DNA of 64,000 bases from Roseococcus suduntuyensis (GCF_014196305.1 NZ_JACIDJ010000010.1:1-64000); one strand, 5' to 3'; numbered from the stretch's first letter, positions 36,304-45,347 are shown. Made by a program: numbers and translations. The notes: generated by a model from the sequence alone, not told the origin.

Positions 36304-37760
36304 GCCATGGAGGCCGGGGGCACGGTGCCGGGGCGCGGGTCAATCGGCAGCATCCGGTCCAGCCCCGCCGCCGCTTCGAACAGCGCGGCCGCCTGGAGCG
36401 CCACATCCTCGCGCCGATGGGGTGCCACCACCTGCAACCCCACCGGCCGGCCATGCTGGTCGAAGCCGCAGGGCACGGCGACGGCGGGGCAGCCCGTCAT
36501 GGTGATGGCGGCGTTGAGCATGGAGCCGGCCATGTAGTTCTCGAGCTTCACACCGGCGATGGTCTCGGGGTTGCGCAGCATCACGTCGAAGGCCGGCGTG
36601 GGCGCGCCCGGCGTCACGAACACGTCGTACTTGGCGAACATCGCCACCATGCGGCGGAAGAAGGCCGCGCGCTCGCGGTCGGCCCAGGCCAGGCGGCTGG
36701 GCGTCGCGTCCAGCCCGCGCTGGGTGTTCCAGATGATGTCGGGCTTCAGCTGGTCGCGGTGGGACTGCATCTGCAACTCGCGGTCCACCACGAAGACCTG
36801 GCTGCGCAGCACCAGGAAGGCCTCGTCCAGCTCGCCGAGGTCAGGCGCGAACTCCTCGACCACGCAGCCCATCGCCTCGAAATGCTTCATGGCCTTCGCG
36901 CAGATGTCACGCACCTCGCGGTCCACCGGCAGCTTGCCGTTGAAGTCGGTGGTGAAGGCGATGCGGCGCGGGCGGTTCTGCTCGGCCGTCGCCACGGCGG
37001 CGGCGTAGGGCAGGGCGGGCGCGTCATAGGTCAACGGGTCATGCGCGCACCAGCCCGCCATGGTGTCGAGGAACAGCGCGAGGTCCGGGATGTTCCGCGC
37101 CATCGGCCCCTGCACCGACATGGGCGAGAAGGTGTTGTTCACCGTGCCGCGCGTGATGCGCCCCGGCGAGGGCCGCAGCCCCGCCACCGAGCAATAGGTG
37201 CCGGGCCGGCGCGTGCTGCCGCCATGGTCGGTGCCCTGCGCCAGCCACACCTCGCCGGTCGCGAGCGAGACGGCGCCACCCCCCGTGCTGCCCCCGCAGG
37301 TGAGTGACGTGTTCCAGGGGTTGCGCGTGCGGCCGAACACCTCGTTGAAGGTGGACCCGCCCGCGCCGAATTCCGGCGTGTTGGACTTGGCGATGACGAT
37401 GCCGCCCAGCGCCTCGATGCGCTCCACGATGGGGTGCGAACGCTCCGGCACATGGTCCTTGAAGATGGGCGAGCCATAGGTGGTCCTGACACCCGCCACA
37501 TCGGTCAGGTCCTTGATGGAGACGGGCAGGCCGCCCAGCCACCCCGCCTGGCCCTCGCGTTCCCGCCCCTCACCGCGCATCAGCCGCTTCGCGTGGTCGC
37601 GCGCGCGATCGAGGCAGAGGGTGGGCAGGGCATTCACCGCGGGCTCGACCTCCGCGATGCGCGACGCCGCCGCTTCCACGAGTTCGAGGGGCGAGACCTC
37701 GCCGCGCGCGAGCGCCGCGACGGCCTGGGTGGCGGAAAGACGGATCAGATCATGCGACAT
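36300..37760 (-). CDS. Amidase (amidase-signature family)
   Basis: 486 aa. The Ser-cisSer-Lys triad is intact: K83 (SIKDLTD), S158 (GGSTGGGA) and the nucleophile S182 (GTDHGGSTRRPG). A Thr replaces the second Ser of the usual GGSSGG. The enzyme hydrolyses a carboxamide to acid and ammonia. Start at 37760; the next plus-strand gene, a Bug receptor, begins 103 bases away divergently. Related loci pair amidases with Bug receptors for amide nutrients, so the receptor may take up its substrate (inference). Confidence 0.92.
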   Translation of the reverse strand: MSHDLIRLSATQAVAALARGEVSPLELVEAAASRIAEVEPAVNALPTLCLDRARDHAKRLMRGEGREREGQAGWLGGLPVSIKDLTDVAGVRTTYGSPIFKDHVPERSHPIVERIEALGGIVIAKSNTPEFGAGGSTFNEVFGRTRNPWNTSLTCGGSTGGGAVSLATGEVWLAQGTDHGGSTRRPGTYCSVAGLRPSPGRITRGTVNNTFSPMSVQGPMARNIPDLALFLDTMAGWCAHDPLTYDAPALPYAAAVATAEQNRPRRIAFTTDFNGKLPVDREVRDICAKAMKHFEAMGCVVEEFAPDLGELDEAFLVLRSQVFVVDRELQMQSHRDQLKPDIIWNTQRGLDATPSRLAWADRERAAFFRRMVAMFAKYDVFVTPGAPTPAFDVMLRNPETIAGVKLENYMAGSMLNAAITMTGCPAVAVPCGFDQHGRPVGLQVVAPHRREDVALQAAALFEAAAGLDRMLPIDPRPGTVPPASMA

Positions 37761-37862
37761 GGTGCGAGAGTGGCACCAGCGCCCGCACCCCGGCAACCAT
37801 GCGCTTGCGCCATTCCCCCCGCCCGCGTTAGCCATGGCCGCACAAACACTGGGAGGAACCAA

Positions 37863-38840
37863 ATGTTCTCACGTCGCATGCTTTTCGCGTCGGCGCCGGC
37901 GCTCGCGGCACCCGCGCTGCTGTCCGGCACTGCCAGCGCGCAGAACTTCCCCACGCGCCCCATCATGATGGTGAACCCCTATCCGCCCGGCGGCGCCACG
38001 GAATTCGGCGCGCGCCTCATCGCGCAGCGCATAGAGCAGGAACTCGGCCAGAGCGTCGTGATCGACGCGCGCGCGGGTGCGGGCACGGCCATCGGCAATT
38101 CCTTCGTGGCCGGGCAGCGGCCCGATGGCTACACGCTGCTGATGGGGACCACCTCCCTCGCCGTGCTGCCAGCCTTGCAGCCCACCTCCGTCCCGCGTGA
38201 TCCGCGCACGGCCTTCACCCCCATTGGCCCGGCCACCATCTCGCCCTTCGTGCTGCACGTGCATCCGGACTTCCCGGCGCGCACGGTGCAGGAGGTGATC
38301 GACTACGCGAAGGCCAATCCGGGCCGGGTGAGCTGGGGCAGCTCGGGCATTGGCGCCATCAACCACATGACGCTGGAACTCTTCCGCGCGCGCACGGGCA
38401 TTGACGTGGTGCACGTGCCCTATCGTGGCGGCGCGCCCGCGCTGGTGGACATCGCGGCGAACCGCATCCAGTGCATGTTCGCGGCCGCGCAAGAGGCCTC
38501 CAGTTCCATCGCGGCCGGGCGCACGCGCGGCATCGCGGTCACGTCCACCGAGCGCATGGCCTCGCTGCCCGACCTGCCGCCCATCGCGGAGACGGTGCCG
38601 GGCTTCAACTCCGTGTTCTGGCAGGGCGTCTTCGCGCCGGCCGGCCTCTCGCAGGAGATCGCCGCCCGGCTGGAACGCGCCGTCCGCACCGCCGCCGAGA
38701 ATGCCGAGGTGAAGGAGCGCCTGGCCGGCGCCGGCATCGCCGCCTGGCCTGGCGATGCGGCCCTGCTGCGCGACACGCTGGCCCAGGACACGGAGACCTG
38801 GGGCAACATCATCCGCACCCAGAACATCACGGTGGGCTAG
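37863..38840 (+). CDS. Tripartite tricarboxylate transporter receptor (Bug/TctC family)
   Basis: 325 aa. The leader SRRMLFASAPALAAPALLSG ends with SAQ near residue 27. FPTRPIMMVNPYPPGGATEFGAR, DARAGAGTAIGNSFVAGQRPDG and HVPYRGGAPALVDI are the family blocks. A GGAGG ribosome site sits at 37852-37856. It is divergent from the amidase and has no TctA/TctB partner nearby. The TAG stop at 38838-38840 contributes its G to the first pair of the repeat array that follows. Confidence 0.92.
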   Translation: MFSRRMLFASAPALAAPALLSGTASAQNFPTRPIMMVNPYPPGGATEFGARLIAQRIEQELGQSVVIDARAGAGTAIGNSFVAGQRPDGYTLLMGTTSLAVLPALQPTSVPRDPRTAFTPIGPATISPFVLHVHPDFPARTVQEVIDYAKANPGRVSWGSSGIGAINHMTLELFRARTGIDVVHVPYRGGAPALVDIAANRIQCMFAAAQEASSSIAAGRTRGIAVTSTERMASLPDLPPIAETVPGFNSVFWQGVFAPAGLSQEIAARLERAVRTAAENAEVKERLAGAGIAAWPGDAALLRDTLAQDTETWGNIIRTQNITVG

Positions 38841-39049
38841 CGTCTGATCGGCTTCGGTGGATCACCGAAGCCGTGAATCAGCCGCGGGCGACAGCTCGTC
38901 TGATCGGCTTCGGTGGAACACCGAGGCCGTGAATCAGCCGCGGGTAAGCGTCTGATCGGCTTCGGTGGATCACCGAGGCCGTGAATCAGCCGCGGGCGAC
39001 AGCTCGTCTGATCGGCTTCGGTGGGTCACCGAGGCCGTGAATCAGCCGT
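38840..39049 (+). repeat. Structured repeat element, four tandem copies
   Basis: Copies span about 38840-38885, 38897-38941, 38948-38993 and 39005-39049 (periods 56, 52, 56). Each has CTGAT/ATCAG outer pairs, the C/GTGA internal loop, and a 10-bp GGCTTCGGTG inner stem with a 3-nt loop. Copies 2-4 carry one G-U pair (CACCGAGGCC). Loops vary (GAT, GAA, GAT, GGT) while stems stay paired. The fourth copy lies inside the 3' end of the convergent esterase gene and supplies its last codons. Confidence 0.88.
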
Positions 39050-40063
39050 GGGCGACAGCCCCCAGAAGTCGCAGATGCGGCGGGCGGCGGGGGTGCCCGC
39101 CGCCAGCACCCAGCGCGCGGCACGGCCTTCTCCCTCGCTGATGGGAAAGCCGTGCGCCATCTCCTCCAGCGTCCACAACTCCACCAGAGCGGTGGCGCCG
39201 CGTGACCACTGGCGCAACCGCGCGCCAGGGGCGGGCTCGGTGTCTTGCGAGGGTTCCTCCACAAGCCCGTGCAGCGCGCCCCATTGCGTGGCCAGCAGCG
39301 CCGCGTTGTCCGGATGTACCGTCCGGTCACGCCCGCCCTGCCAGATGGACAGGCGCGGCCAGCGCCCCGCGCCGCGGGCCGGGTTGAAGGCGCGCACGCT
39401 GGCGGCCAGGCCCGCGCGGGTGGTGAAGCGGTTGGCGTGGCGCATGCGCAGCAGCGCGCCGCCGGGCGTTACGGCAGAACCCACCGGCATCCCCGCCACC
39501 ACCGCGCCCGCCGCGAAGACCGCCGGATAGGCGGCCAGCAGCGCCGCCGCCATCGCGCCCCCGGCCGAGAGCCCCACGACGAAGACGCGCCGCTTGTCGG
39601 TGCCGAGGTGCCGCATGGCCCAGCGCAGCCCCTGGCGGATGGACATGGCCTCGCCCTGGCCGCGCGCCACATCCTGCGGGCGGAACCAGTTGAAGCAGCG
39701 GTGCCGGTTGTTCTCGCGGACCTGCTCGGGCAGCAGCAGGGGCACGCCCAGCGCCTCTGACATCGCGATCCAGCCGGCATCGGCTGCGAAGCTTGCCGCA
39801 TCCTGCCCGCAGCCATGCAGCACCACGATCAGCGGCGCGCCGCGGGCGGGCGCGCGGCGCGGCAGGTGCATGAGCATGCGTAGTCCGCCCGGATTGCTGC
39901 CGAAGCCCGTGATGGCGGATGTGCGTCCCGGCTTGGGAGTGGCCGGCGGGGTGGGCGCCCAGGCGGCCTGCATCAGCCCCATGGCGGCCCCCATGGTGGC
40001 ACGGTTCATCCGCCGCAGCGCCGCGGCCGCCCCGGGCGGCCGGCGGAAGCGGATCAGCCGCAT
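39026..40063 (-). CDS. PHB-depolymerase-family esterase (alpha/beta hydrolase)
   Basis: 345 aa. The lipase box GLSAGGA puts the nucleophile at S166. An Asp in GGRDRTVHPDN and a His in MAHGFP complete the triad. VLHGCGQDAASFAADAGW, near 81-99, is the oxyanion block of the LpqC/poly(3-hydroxybutyrate) depolymerase family. A MNRATMGAAM start 19 residues later is equally possible. No clear signal peptide, so an intracellular polyester or feruloyl-type esterase is possible. Its final residues and stop are encoded by a repeat element, so the C terminus has been rewritten. Confidence 0.83.
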   Translation of the reverse strand: MRLIRFRRPPGAAAALRRMNRATMGAAMGLMQAAWAPTPPATPKPGRTSAITGFGSNPGGLRMLMHLPRRAPARGAPLIVVLHGCGQDAASFAADAGWIAMSEALGVPLLLPEQVRENNRHRCFNWFRPQDVARGQGEAMSIRQGLRWAMRHLGTDKRRVFVVGLSAGGAMAAALLAAYPAVFAAGAVVAGMPVGSAVTPGGALLRMRHANRFTTRAGLAASVRAFNPARGAGRWPRLSIWQGGRDRTVHPDNAALLATQWGALHGLVEEPSQDTEPAPGARLRQWSRGATALVELWTLEEMAHGFPISEGEGRAARWVLAAGTPAARRICDFWGLSPTADSRPR

Positions 40064-40133
40064 GGGGGTCGCACGGGGGGTATGGGGGGCATCGGAGCAG
40101 CAACGTGCGCGGGCCCCGCGCGGTTGCCGCGGA

Positions 40134-41135
40134 TCAGCCCTGCAGACCGTCCCACCAGGGGCAGGCGCCGGGCATGCGGGTGTGGTTGCCGTCCAGCACC
40201 TGCACGGGCGCGCGTTCGCCGCGGGAAGCGGCCGCCATCCGCATGCGGCGGCCCGCCGCCACCGCCTCCTCGCCCGCCCAGATGCGGTCATGGCCCCAGA
40301 GGCTCGGGCCGCTGTCCATACACTCCGCCTGCCAGGTCTCAGGCTCGATGTGCCGGCCGCCCCAGCCATATTCCACCAGGAAGCCGCCGGGGGTGCGGGC
40401 GTAGAAGCTGGTCATCCAGTCATTGGTGTGGCGGCCGAGGGTGGTGGCGACCCGCCCTTCCTCGGCCTGGGCCAGGTCATAGCCCTGGCCGACGTCATCC
40501 AGGCTGAGGCATTCCATCATCAGGTGGTGCATCCCCGCGCGCCCGGTCTCGATCAGCGCCAGCGAGTGGTGGCGGCCATTCACATGCAGGAAATAGCCGC
40601 GGAAGGGCTGCTCCACCCAGTCGGAGAGGCCGAAGCCCAGCACGTCGCGGTAGAAGGGCAGCACGTCGTCCACGCGCGGCACCGTCAGCACCGCATGCCC
40701 CATGCCCAGCGGCCCGGTGCGGAAGCCCGAGATGGCCCGGCCGGGAGTGAAGGCGGCGCTGGCCACCTCCGGCCCGTGGAAGAATTCCAGGCGGTTGCCC
40801 AGCGGGTCGGCGGCCAGGATGAGCGCCGCCACGCGCCGCTGGTCGGCCAGGGCCTGGCTGCCACGCGCGACCGCCACGCCCGCGCCCTCCAGCCGCGCGG
40901 CCAGGGCGTCGAGGGCCGCCGCGTCCGCCAGTTCCCAGCCGAAGGCGCCCAGCCCGTCATGGGTGTCGCCGCTGACGAGGATGCGCTGCCGCCGGTCATC
41001 CATGCGGAAGGCCAGTTCGGATTGCGTCTTTTCCGCCAGCATCAGCCCCAGCATGCGGGGCCCGAACCCCGCCCAGTCGTCGAGGTTGCTGGCGCGGAGT
41101 TCGAGGTAGCCGAGAGCCTGGATCGGGGGGGCCAT
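40134..41135 (-). CDS. Extradiol ring-cleavage dioxygenase (VOC superfamily, BphC-like)
   Basis: 333 aa with two glyoxalase/VOC modules. The C-terminal module has the Fe(II) ligands expected of type I extradiol enzymes: His in GMGHAVLTVPRVDD, His in HHLMMECLSLDDVG and Glu in FLVEYGWGG. These enzymes split a catechol or substituted catechol next to the diol. A GGAG ribosome site precedes the ATG at 41135. It is divergent from a Bug receptor that leads a fumarylacetoacetase operon, suggesting one aromatic or phenylpropanoid pathway. Confidence 0.88.
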   Translation of the reverse strand: MAPPIQALGYLELRASNLDDWAGFGPRMLGLMLAEKTQSELAFRMDDRRQRILVSGDTHDGLGAFGWELADAAALDALAARLEGAGVAVARGSQALADQRRVAALILAADPLGNRLEFFHGPEVASAAFTPGRAISGFRTGPLGMGHAVLTVPRVDDVLPFYRDVLGFGLSDWVEQPFRGYFLHVNGRHHSLALIETGRAGMHHLMMECLSLDDVGQGYDLAQAEEGRVATTLGRHTNDWMTSFYARTPGGFLVEYGWGGRHIEPETWQAECMDSGPSLWGHDRIWAGEEAVAAGRRMRMAAASRGERAPVQVLDGNHTRMPGACPWWDGLQG

Positions 41136-41211
41136 GGCGCGCTCCTGTTCTTTGCGCGCATACTGAACCGAACGGCGCCACAAGCCGAGAGGGTGGGGGA
41201 GAGAGAACGCC

Positions 41212-42171
41212 ATGTTGTCCAAAAGCGTCCGGGCCGCGCTGGCCCTGCTGCTGCTGCCGGCCACCGCCATGGCCCAAGGGACGGGCCAGGGATGGGCGCC
41301 GGAGCGCCCCGTCACCATCGTGAACCCCTATGCCGCCGGCAGCACCACCGACACCCTGGCGCGCACCCTGGCCCAGGGCATGACGGCGCGGTTGGCGCAG
41401 CCCGTGGTGGTGCAGAACCGCGATGGCGCCGCGGGCGGGATTGGAACGGCCTTCGTGACGCGCGCGGCGCCGGACGGCCACACGCTGCTGTTCGCGCCCG
41501 CGGTCGTGCTCTCCGTCCTGCCGGCGCGCGGCGATCCGGGCTATGGGCCGGAGGCGCTGGTGCCCATCTGCCAGACCTTCGAGAACGCGATGGCGATTGC
41601 GGTGCGCCCCGAAAGCCCCTTCGCCACCCTGGCGGACCTGGTGGCGGCGGCGCGGGCGCGGCCCGGCGCGGTCACCTTCGGGCACCAGGGCATCGCCTCC
41701 ATCCCGCACCTGGCCGCGCTGGAACTGGCCGAGGCGGCGGGGCTGCAATTCCAGGACGTGCCCTATCGGGGCGAGCCCGCCGTCCTCACCGACCTGCGCG
41801 CGGGCCGGGTGGATTTCGCGGTGACCGTCATGGGCTCTCTGGCCGGGCAGAACATGCGGGTGCTGGGCGTCTTCGCCCCCGCCCGCCACCCGCTGATGCC
41901 CGAGGTGCCTACCGTCGCCGAGCTGGGCTTCCCCGTCGCGCCGACCAGCTTCGGCGGCCTCTTCGCCCCCGCCGGCACGCCGCAAGCCGCCCGCGTGGCG
42001 CTGGAAGCGGCCTGCCTGGCCGCCGCCCGCGACGAGGCCTATCGCGCCGTCGCCGCCCGCGTCTTCCAGCCCGAGACCCCCGAAGCCCCGGCCGATGCCT
42101 TGGCCGCGCGGCTGGCCCGCGACATCGCCGACAAGCGCCGCCTGCTGACCGCCATCGGCGCCGCCCGCTGA
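41212..42171 (+). CDS. Tripartite tricarboxylate transporter receptor (Bug/TctC family)
   Basis: 319 aa. A Sec-type leader (KSVRAALALLLLPATAMAQ) differs from the Tat-like leaders of the other receptors. APERPVTIVNPYAAGSTTDTLAR, NRDGAAGGIGTAFVTRAAPDG and DVPYRGEPAVLTDL follow. It leads a run with fumarylacetoacetase, a cyclase-family hydrolase and a second Bug receptor, all same strand with gaps of 5-21 bases. It may import an aromatic acid or its cleavage product; the membrane partner is not in the window. Confidence 0.92.
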   Translation: MLSKSVRAALALLLLPATAMAQGTGQGWAPERPVTIVNPYAAGSTTDTLARTLAQGMTARLAQPVVVQNRDGAAGGIGTAFVTRAAPDGHTLLFAPAVVLSVLPARGDPGYGPEALVPICQTFENAMAIAVRPESPFATLADLVAAARARPGAVTFGHQGIASIPHLAALELAEAAGLQFQDVPYRGEPAVLTDLRAGRVDFAVTVMGSLAGQNMRVLGVFAPARHPLMPEVPTVAELGFPVAPTSFGGLFAPAGTPQAARVALEAACLAAARDEAYRAVAARVFQPETPEAPADALAARLARDIADKRRLLTAIGAAR

Positions 42172-42190
42172 CCTTGTTGAAGGAGACCGC

Positions 42191-43477
42191 ATGACCCCCG
42201 ACGCCACCCATGACCCCGCGCTGACCAGCTGGGTCGCCTCGGCCCAGGCGCCGGGCTGCGATTTCCCCATCCAGAACCTGCCGCATGGCGTGTTCAGCAC
42301 CGCGGGCGGCGCGCCGCGCGGAGGTGTCGCGATCGGCGACATGATCCTGGATGTGGGGGCCGCCCTGCGCCTCGGGCTGCTGCGCGGCGAGGCGGCCGAG
42401 GCGGCGGCGGCCCCCAGCCTGAACGGGCTGATGGCGCTGGGCCGCGCGGCGGGGCTACGGCGGCAGGTTTCGGCGCTGTTGGCCACGCACTCCCCGGCGG
42501 AAGCCCATGCGGCGGCGCTGCTGGTGCCGATGGCCGAGGCGCGCATGCACCTGCCCACCACCGTCGCCAACTTCTCCGACTTCATGGCCAGCATCGACCA
42601 TTGCGCGCGGCTGGGCGTACGGCGGGACCCGAAGAACCCGCTGCCCCAGGCCTTCCGCCATTTGCCCGTGGCCTATCACTCCCGCGCGAGTTCGGTGCGC
42701 GTTTCCGGCGAGGCCGTGGTGCGGCCACACGGGCAATGGCCGCGCGAGGATGGGAGTGTGCGCTTCTCCCCCAGCGAGGCGATGGATTTCGAGCTGGAAC
42801 TGGCCGTCTGGATCGCCGGCGAGAACGCGCTGGGCACGCCCGTCACTATGGAACAGGCGCCGGGCCGCATCTTCGGCGTGGGCCTGCTGAACGACTGGTC
42901 GGCGCGCGACATCCAGCGCTGGGAGATGCCGCCGCTCGGTCCCTTCCTGGCCAAGAGCCTCTCCACCACCGTCTCGCCCTGGGTGGTGACGATGGAGGCG
43001 CTGGCGCCCTTCGCGCGGCCGGCGCCCGCCATCGAGCCGCCCCCCCTCCCGCACCTCGACAGCGGCTGGAACCGCGCCCATGGCGCGCTCGGCATTCGCA
43101 TGCAGGCCTTGATCGTCACACCGCGCATGCGCGCGGAAGGCGCCGCACCCGCCGTGCTGACCGACACCGACTTCGCCCATCTCTACTGGACCTGCGCGCA
43201 GATGGTGGCCCACCACGGCAGCAATGGCTGCAACCTGCTGCCCGGGGATCTGCTCGGCAGCGGCACCGCCTCTGGGCCCGAGGACAGCGCCCGCGCCTGC
43301 CTCGCCGAAATCCTGCTGACCGGCCCCGTCACGCTGCCCAATGGCGAGACGCGGAACTATCTGCTGGATGGCGACGAGGTGATCTTCCGCGCCCGCGCCG
43401 AGGCCCCCGGCGCCACCCCCATCGGCTTCGGCGAATGCCGGGCCGAGATCGCGCCCGCCATCGCCTGGCCCGCCTGA
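42191..43477 (+). CDS. fahA: Fumarylacetoacetase
   Basis: 428 aa, normal for FAH. NFSDFMASIDHCARLGVRR carries the catalytic His of the DHxxxxG motif. LPVAYHSRASSVRVSG and MDFELELAVWI...LLNDWSARDIQ include the metal and substrate residues, and GSNGCNLLPGDLLGSGT is the C-terminal core block. It splits 4-fumarylacetoacetate to fumarate and acetoacetate, the last step of tyrosine/homogentisate breakdown. No hmgA or maiA is beside it; the nearby extradiol dioxygenase and hydrolase may form a related non-canonical route. Confidence 0.92.
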   Translation: MTPDATHDPALTSWVASAQAPGCDFPIQNLPHGVFSTAGGAPRGGVAIGDMILDVGAALRLGLLRGEAAEAAAAPSLNGLMALGRAAGLRRQVSALLATHSPAEAHAAALLVPMAEARMHLPTTVANFSDFMASIDHCARLGVRRDPKNPLPQAFRHLPVAYHSRASSVRVSGEAVVRPHGQWPREDGSVRFSPSEAMDFELELAVWIAGENALGTPVTMEQAPGRIFGVGLLNDWSARDIQRWEMPPLGPFLAKSLSTTVSPWVVTMEALAPFARPAPAIEPPPLPHLDSGWNRAHGALGIRMQALIVTPRMRAEGAAPAVLTDTDFAHLYWTCAQMVAHHGSNGCNLLPGDLLGSGTASGPEDSARACLAEILLTGPVTLPNGETRNYLLDGDEVIFRARAEAPGATPIGFGECRAEIAPAIAWPA

Positions 43478-43498
43478 ACCAACACAAGAGGAAACGCC

Positions 43499-44287
43499 GT
43501 GCCCCGCCGCATCATCGACATCTCCGTGGCCCTGCAGGCCGGGATCGCCAGCGACCCGCCGCACATGCTGCCGGACATCACCTATGTGGACCACCACATG
43601 TCCGCCCCGCGCCTCGCCGAGGAGTTCGGCATCCGCGTGGACCAGCTGCCCGAGGGCGAGTACGCGGCGGTGGAGCAGGTGCGCCTGTCCACCCACAACG
43701 GCACGCATCTGGACGCGCCCTACCACTTCTTCAGCCGCATGAACGAGCGCACGGTGCCCGGCGGCGAGCCTTCCTGGCGCATTGACGAGGTGCCGCTCGA
43801 CTGGTGCTTCCAGCCCGGCGTGAAGCTCGACTTCCGGCACATGGAGGATGGCTATGTCTGCACGCCCGCCGATGTGCAGGCGGAACTCAAGCGCATCGGC
43901 CACGTGCTGAAGCCGCTGGAGATCGTGGTGGTGAACACCCGCGCCGGCAGCCGCTACGGCCATGACGACTTCATCCACAGCGGCTGCGGCATGGGCAAGG
44001 ACGCCACGCTCTGGCTGCTGGAACAGGGCGTGCGCGTGACCGGCACGGATGGCTGGAGCTGGGACGCGCCCTTCTCGCTGACGCGCCAGAAGGTGCAGGA
44101 GACGGGCGATGCCGGGCTGATCTGGGAGGGCCACCGGGCCGGCCGCGAGATCGGCTACTGCCACATGGAGAAGCTGTCGAACCTCGAAACCCTGCCGGCC
44201 GACGGCTTCATGATCTCCTGCTTCCCCGTGAAGATCCATCGCGCCTCGGCCGGCTGGATCCGCGCCGTCGCCATCATCGAGGAGTGA
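43499..44287 (+). CDS. Cyclase-family metal hydrolase (kynurenine-formamidase-like)
   Basis: 262 aa, GTG start after AGAGGA. The HxGTHxDxPxH metal motif is at 66-76 (HNGTHLDAPYH). Members hydrolyse formylkynurenine, isatin or lactone-type substrates with a binuclear Mn/Zn site. Placement between fumarylacetoacetase and a Bug receptor argues for a ring-opening or lactone step in the same pathway. The exact substrate cannot be read from sequence. Confidence 0.86.
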   Translation: MPRRIIDISVALQAGIASDPPHMLPDITYVDHHMSAPRLAEEFGIRVDQLPEGEYAAVEQVRLSTHNGTHLDAPYHFFSRMNERTVPGGEPSWRIDEVPLDWCFQPGVKLDFRHMEDGYVCTPADVQAELKRIGHVLKPLEIVVVNTRAGSRYGHDDFIHSGCGMGKDATLWLLEQGVRVTGTDGWSWDAPFSLTRQKVQETGDAGLIWEGHRAGREIGYCHMEKLSNLETLPADGFMISCFPVKIHRASAGWIRAVAIIEE

Positions 44288-44292
44288 GCGCC

Positions 44293-45231
44293 ATGCGCCG
44301 CCTGTTCCTGGCCCTCGCTTTGCTGGCGCCCATGCCCGCCTTCGCCTGGCCCGAGCGCCCCATCACCATCATCAACCCCTATGCCGCCGGCAGCAGCACC
44401 GATGCCGCCGCCCGCGCGCTGGCGGACTCCTTCACACGGGAGCTTGGGCAGAACGTCATCGTCACCTCGCAATCCGGCGCCTCGGGCGTGGTGGGGATGC
44501 GTGCGCTGACGCAGGCCGCGGCGGATGGGCACACGCTGGCCTATGCGCCCCTGGTGCCGCTGGTGTTCCAGCCGCATCTGGTGCGGAACACGGGCCTCGG
44601 CCCCGACGCGTTGGCACCCGTCTGCAACGTGACCGAGAACATCCTCGGCATCATGGTCAAGGCCGACAGCCCCATCCGGAACCTCACAGACCTCGTCGCG
44701 GCGGCGCGGCAGCGGGTGCTGAACTATGGCTCGCCCGGGCCCAATTCGGCGCCCTTCCTGGGCGTGCACCGCATCCAGGCGGCGGCGGGTGGGCAGTTCA
44801 CGCACATCCCCTTCCGGGGCGACAATGCCTCGCTGCTGGAGGTGATCGCGGGGCGGCTCGATTTCGCGGCCATCGTGGTGGCCTCGGGCGTGCCCATGGC
44901 GCGGGCGGGGCAGGTGCGGCTGGTCGCGGTGTTCTCGGAAGGGCGCCACCCGGCCTTCCCCGACGTGCGGACGGCGCGCGAGCAGGGGGTGGACGCGCTG
45001 CAGCCCTCCTATGCCGCGCTGTTCGCGCCGCGCGGCACGCCGCCCGCGGTGCTGGAGCGTCTGGAGGGCGCCTGCCGTCGCGCCATGGACACGGAGGGCT
45101 TCCGCCGCTTCACCGAGAACTGGGGCGCGGTGCCGAGTTTTAGGCCGCGCGCGGAACTCGCTGCGATGCTGGCCCGCGAATACGAGGCCGCCGGCCGGAC
45201 CTTCCGTGAGTTGGGCGTGCAGCCGGAGTAA
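44293..45231 (+). CDS. Tripartite tricarboxylate transporter receptor (Bug/TctC family)
   Basis: 312 aa. A Sec leader (RRLFLALALLAPMPAFA) precedes WPERPITIINPYAAGSSTDAAAR, SQSGASGVVGMRALTQAAADG and HIPFRGDNASLLEV. A GTG at 44284 overlaps the preceding stop, but the ATG at 44293 has a better placed GAGGAG and was chosen. It is the last gene of the aromatic run. Having two Bug receptors in one operon suggests two ligands or paralogue redundancy. Confidence 0.91.
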   Translation: MRRLFLALALLAPMPAFAWPERPITIINPYAAGSSTDAAARALADSFTRELGQNVIVTSQSGASGVVGMRALTQAAADGHTLAYAPLVPLVFQPHLVRNTGLGPDALAPVCNVTENILGIMVKADSPIRNLTDLVAAARQRVLNYGSPGPNSAPFLGVHRIQAAAGGQFTHIPFRGDNASLLEVIAGRLDFAAIVVASGVPMARAGQVRLVAVFSEGRHPAFPDVRTAREQGVDALQPSYAALFAPRGTPPAVLERLEGACRRAMDTEGFRRFTENWGAVPSFRPRAELAAMLAREYEAAGRTFRELGVQPE

Positions 45232-45242
45232 GGGTGCCTCTG

Positions 45243-45347
45243 GGCGCGTGGTCCACGCCTCCGGGCCTTCGCCCTGCGGCGATCACGCGCCTGCGCTGGG
45301 CGTGTGATTCACGCCTCCGGGCCTTCGGCCTGCGGCGATCACGCGCC
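45243..45347 (-). repeat. Structured repeat element, two copies in reverse orientation
   Basis: Copies are 45299-45347 and 45243-45291. On the minus strand each begins GGCG-C-GTGAT and closes with ATCAC-A-CGCC (first copy) or ACCAC-G-CGCC (second copy). The internal loop is C opposite GTGA/GTGG and the inner stem GCC/GGC plus GGCC/GGCC has a GAA loop. The outer bases differ from the CTGAT copies yet pair, a compensatory pattern. The first G is the G of the permease TAG stop. The copies fill the convergent gap between receptor and permease. Confidence 0.82.

Noticed and set aside
38840-39049. CRISPR-like spacing of four repeats
   Set aside because: Repeats are themselves hairpins of about 45 bases, the intervals are only 6-12 bases with no variable spacers, and no cas genes are present.
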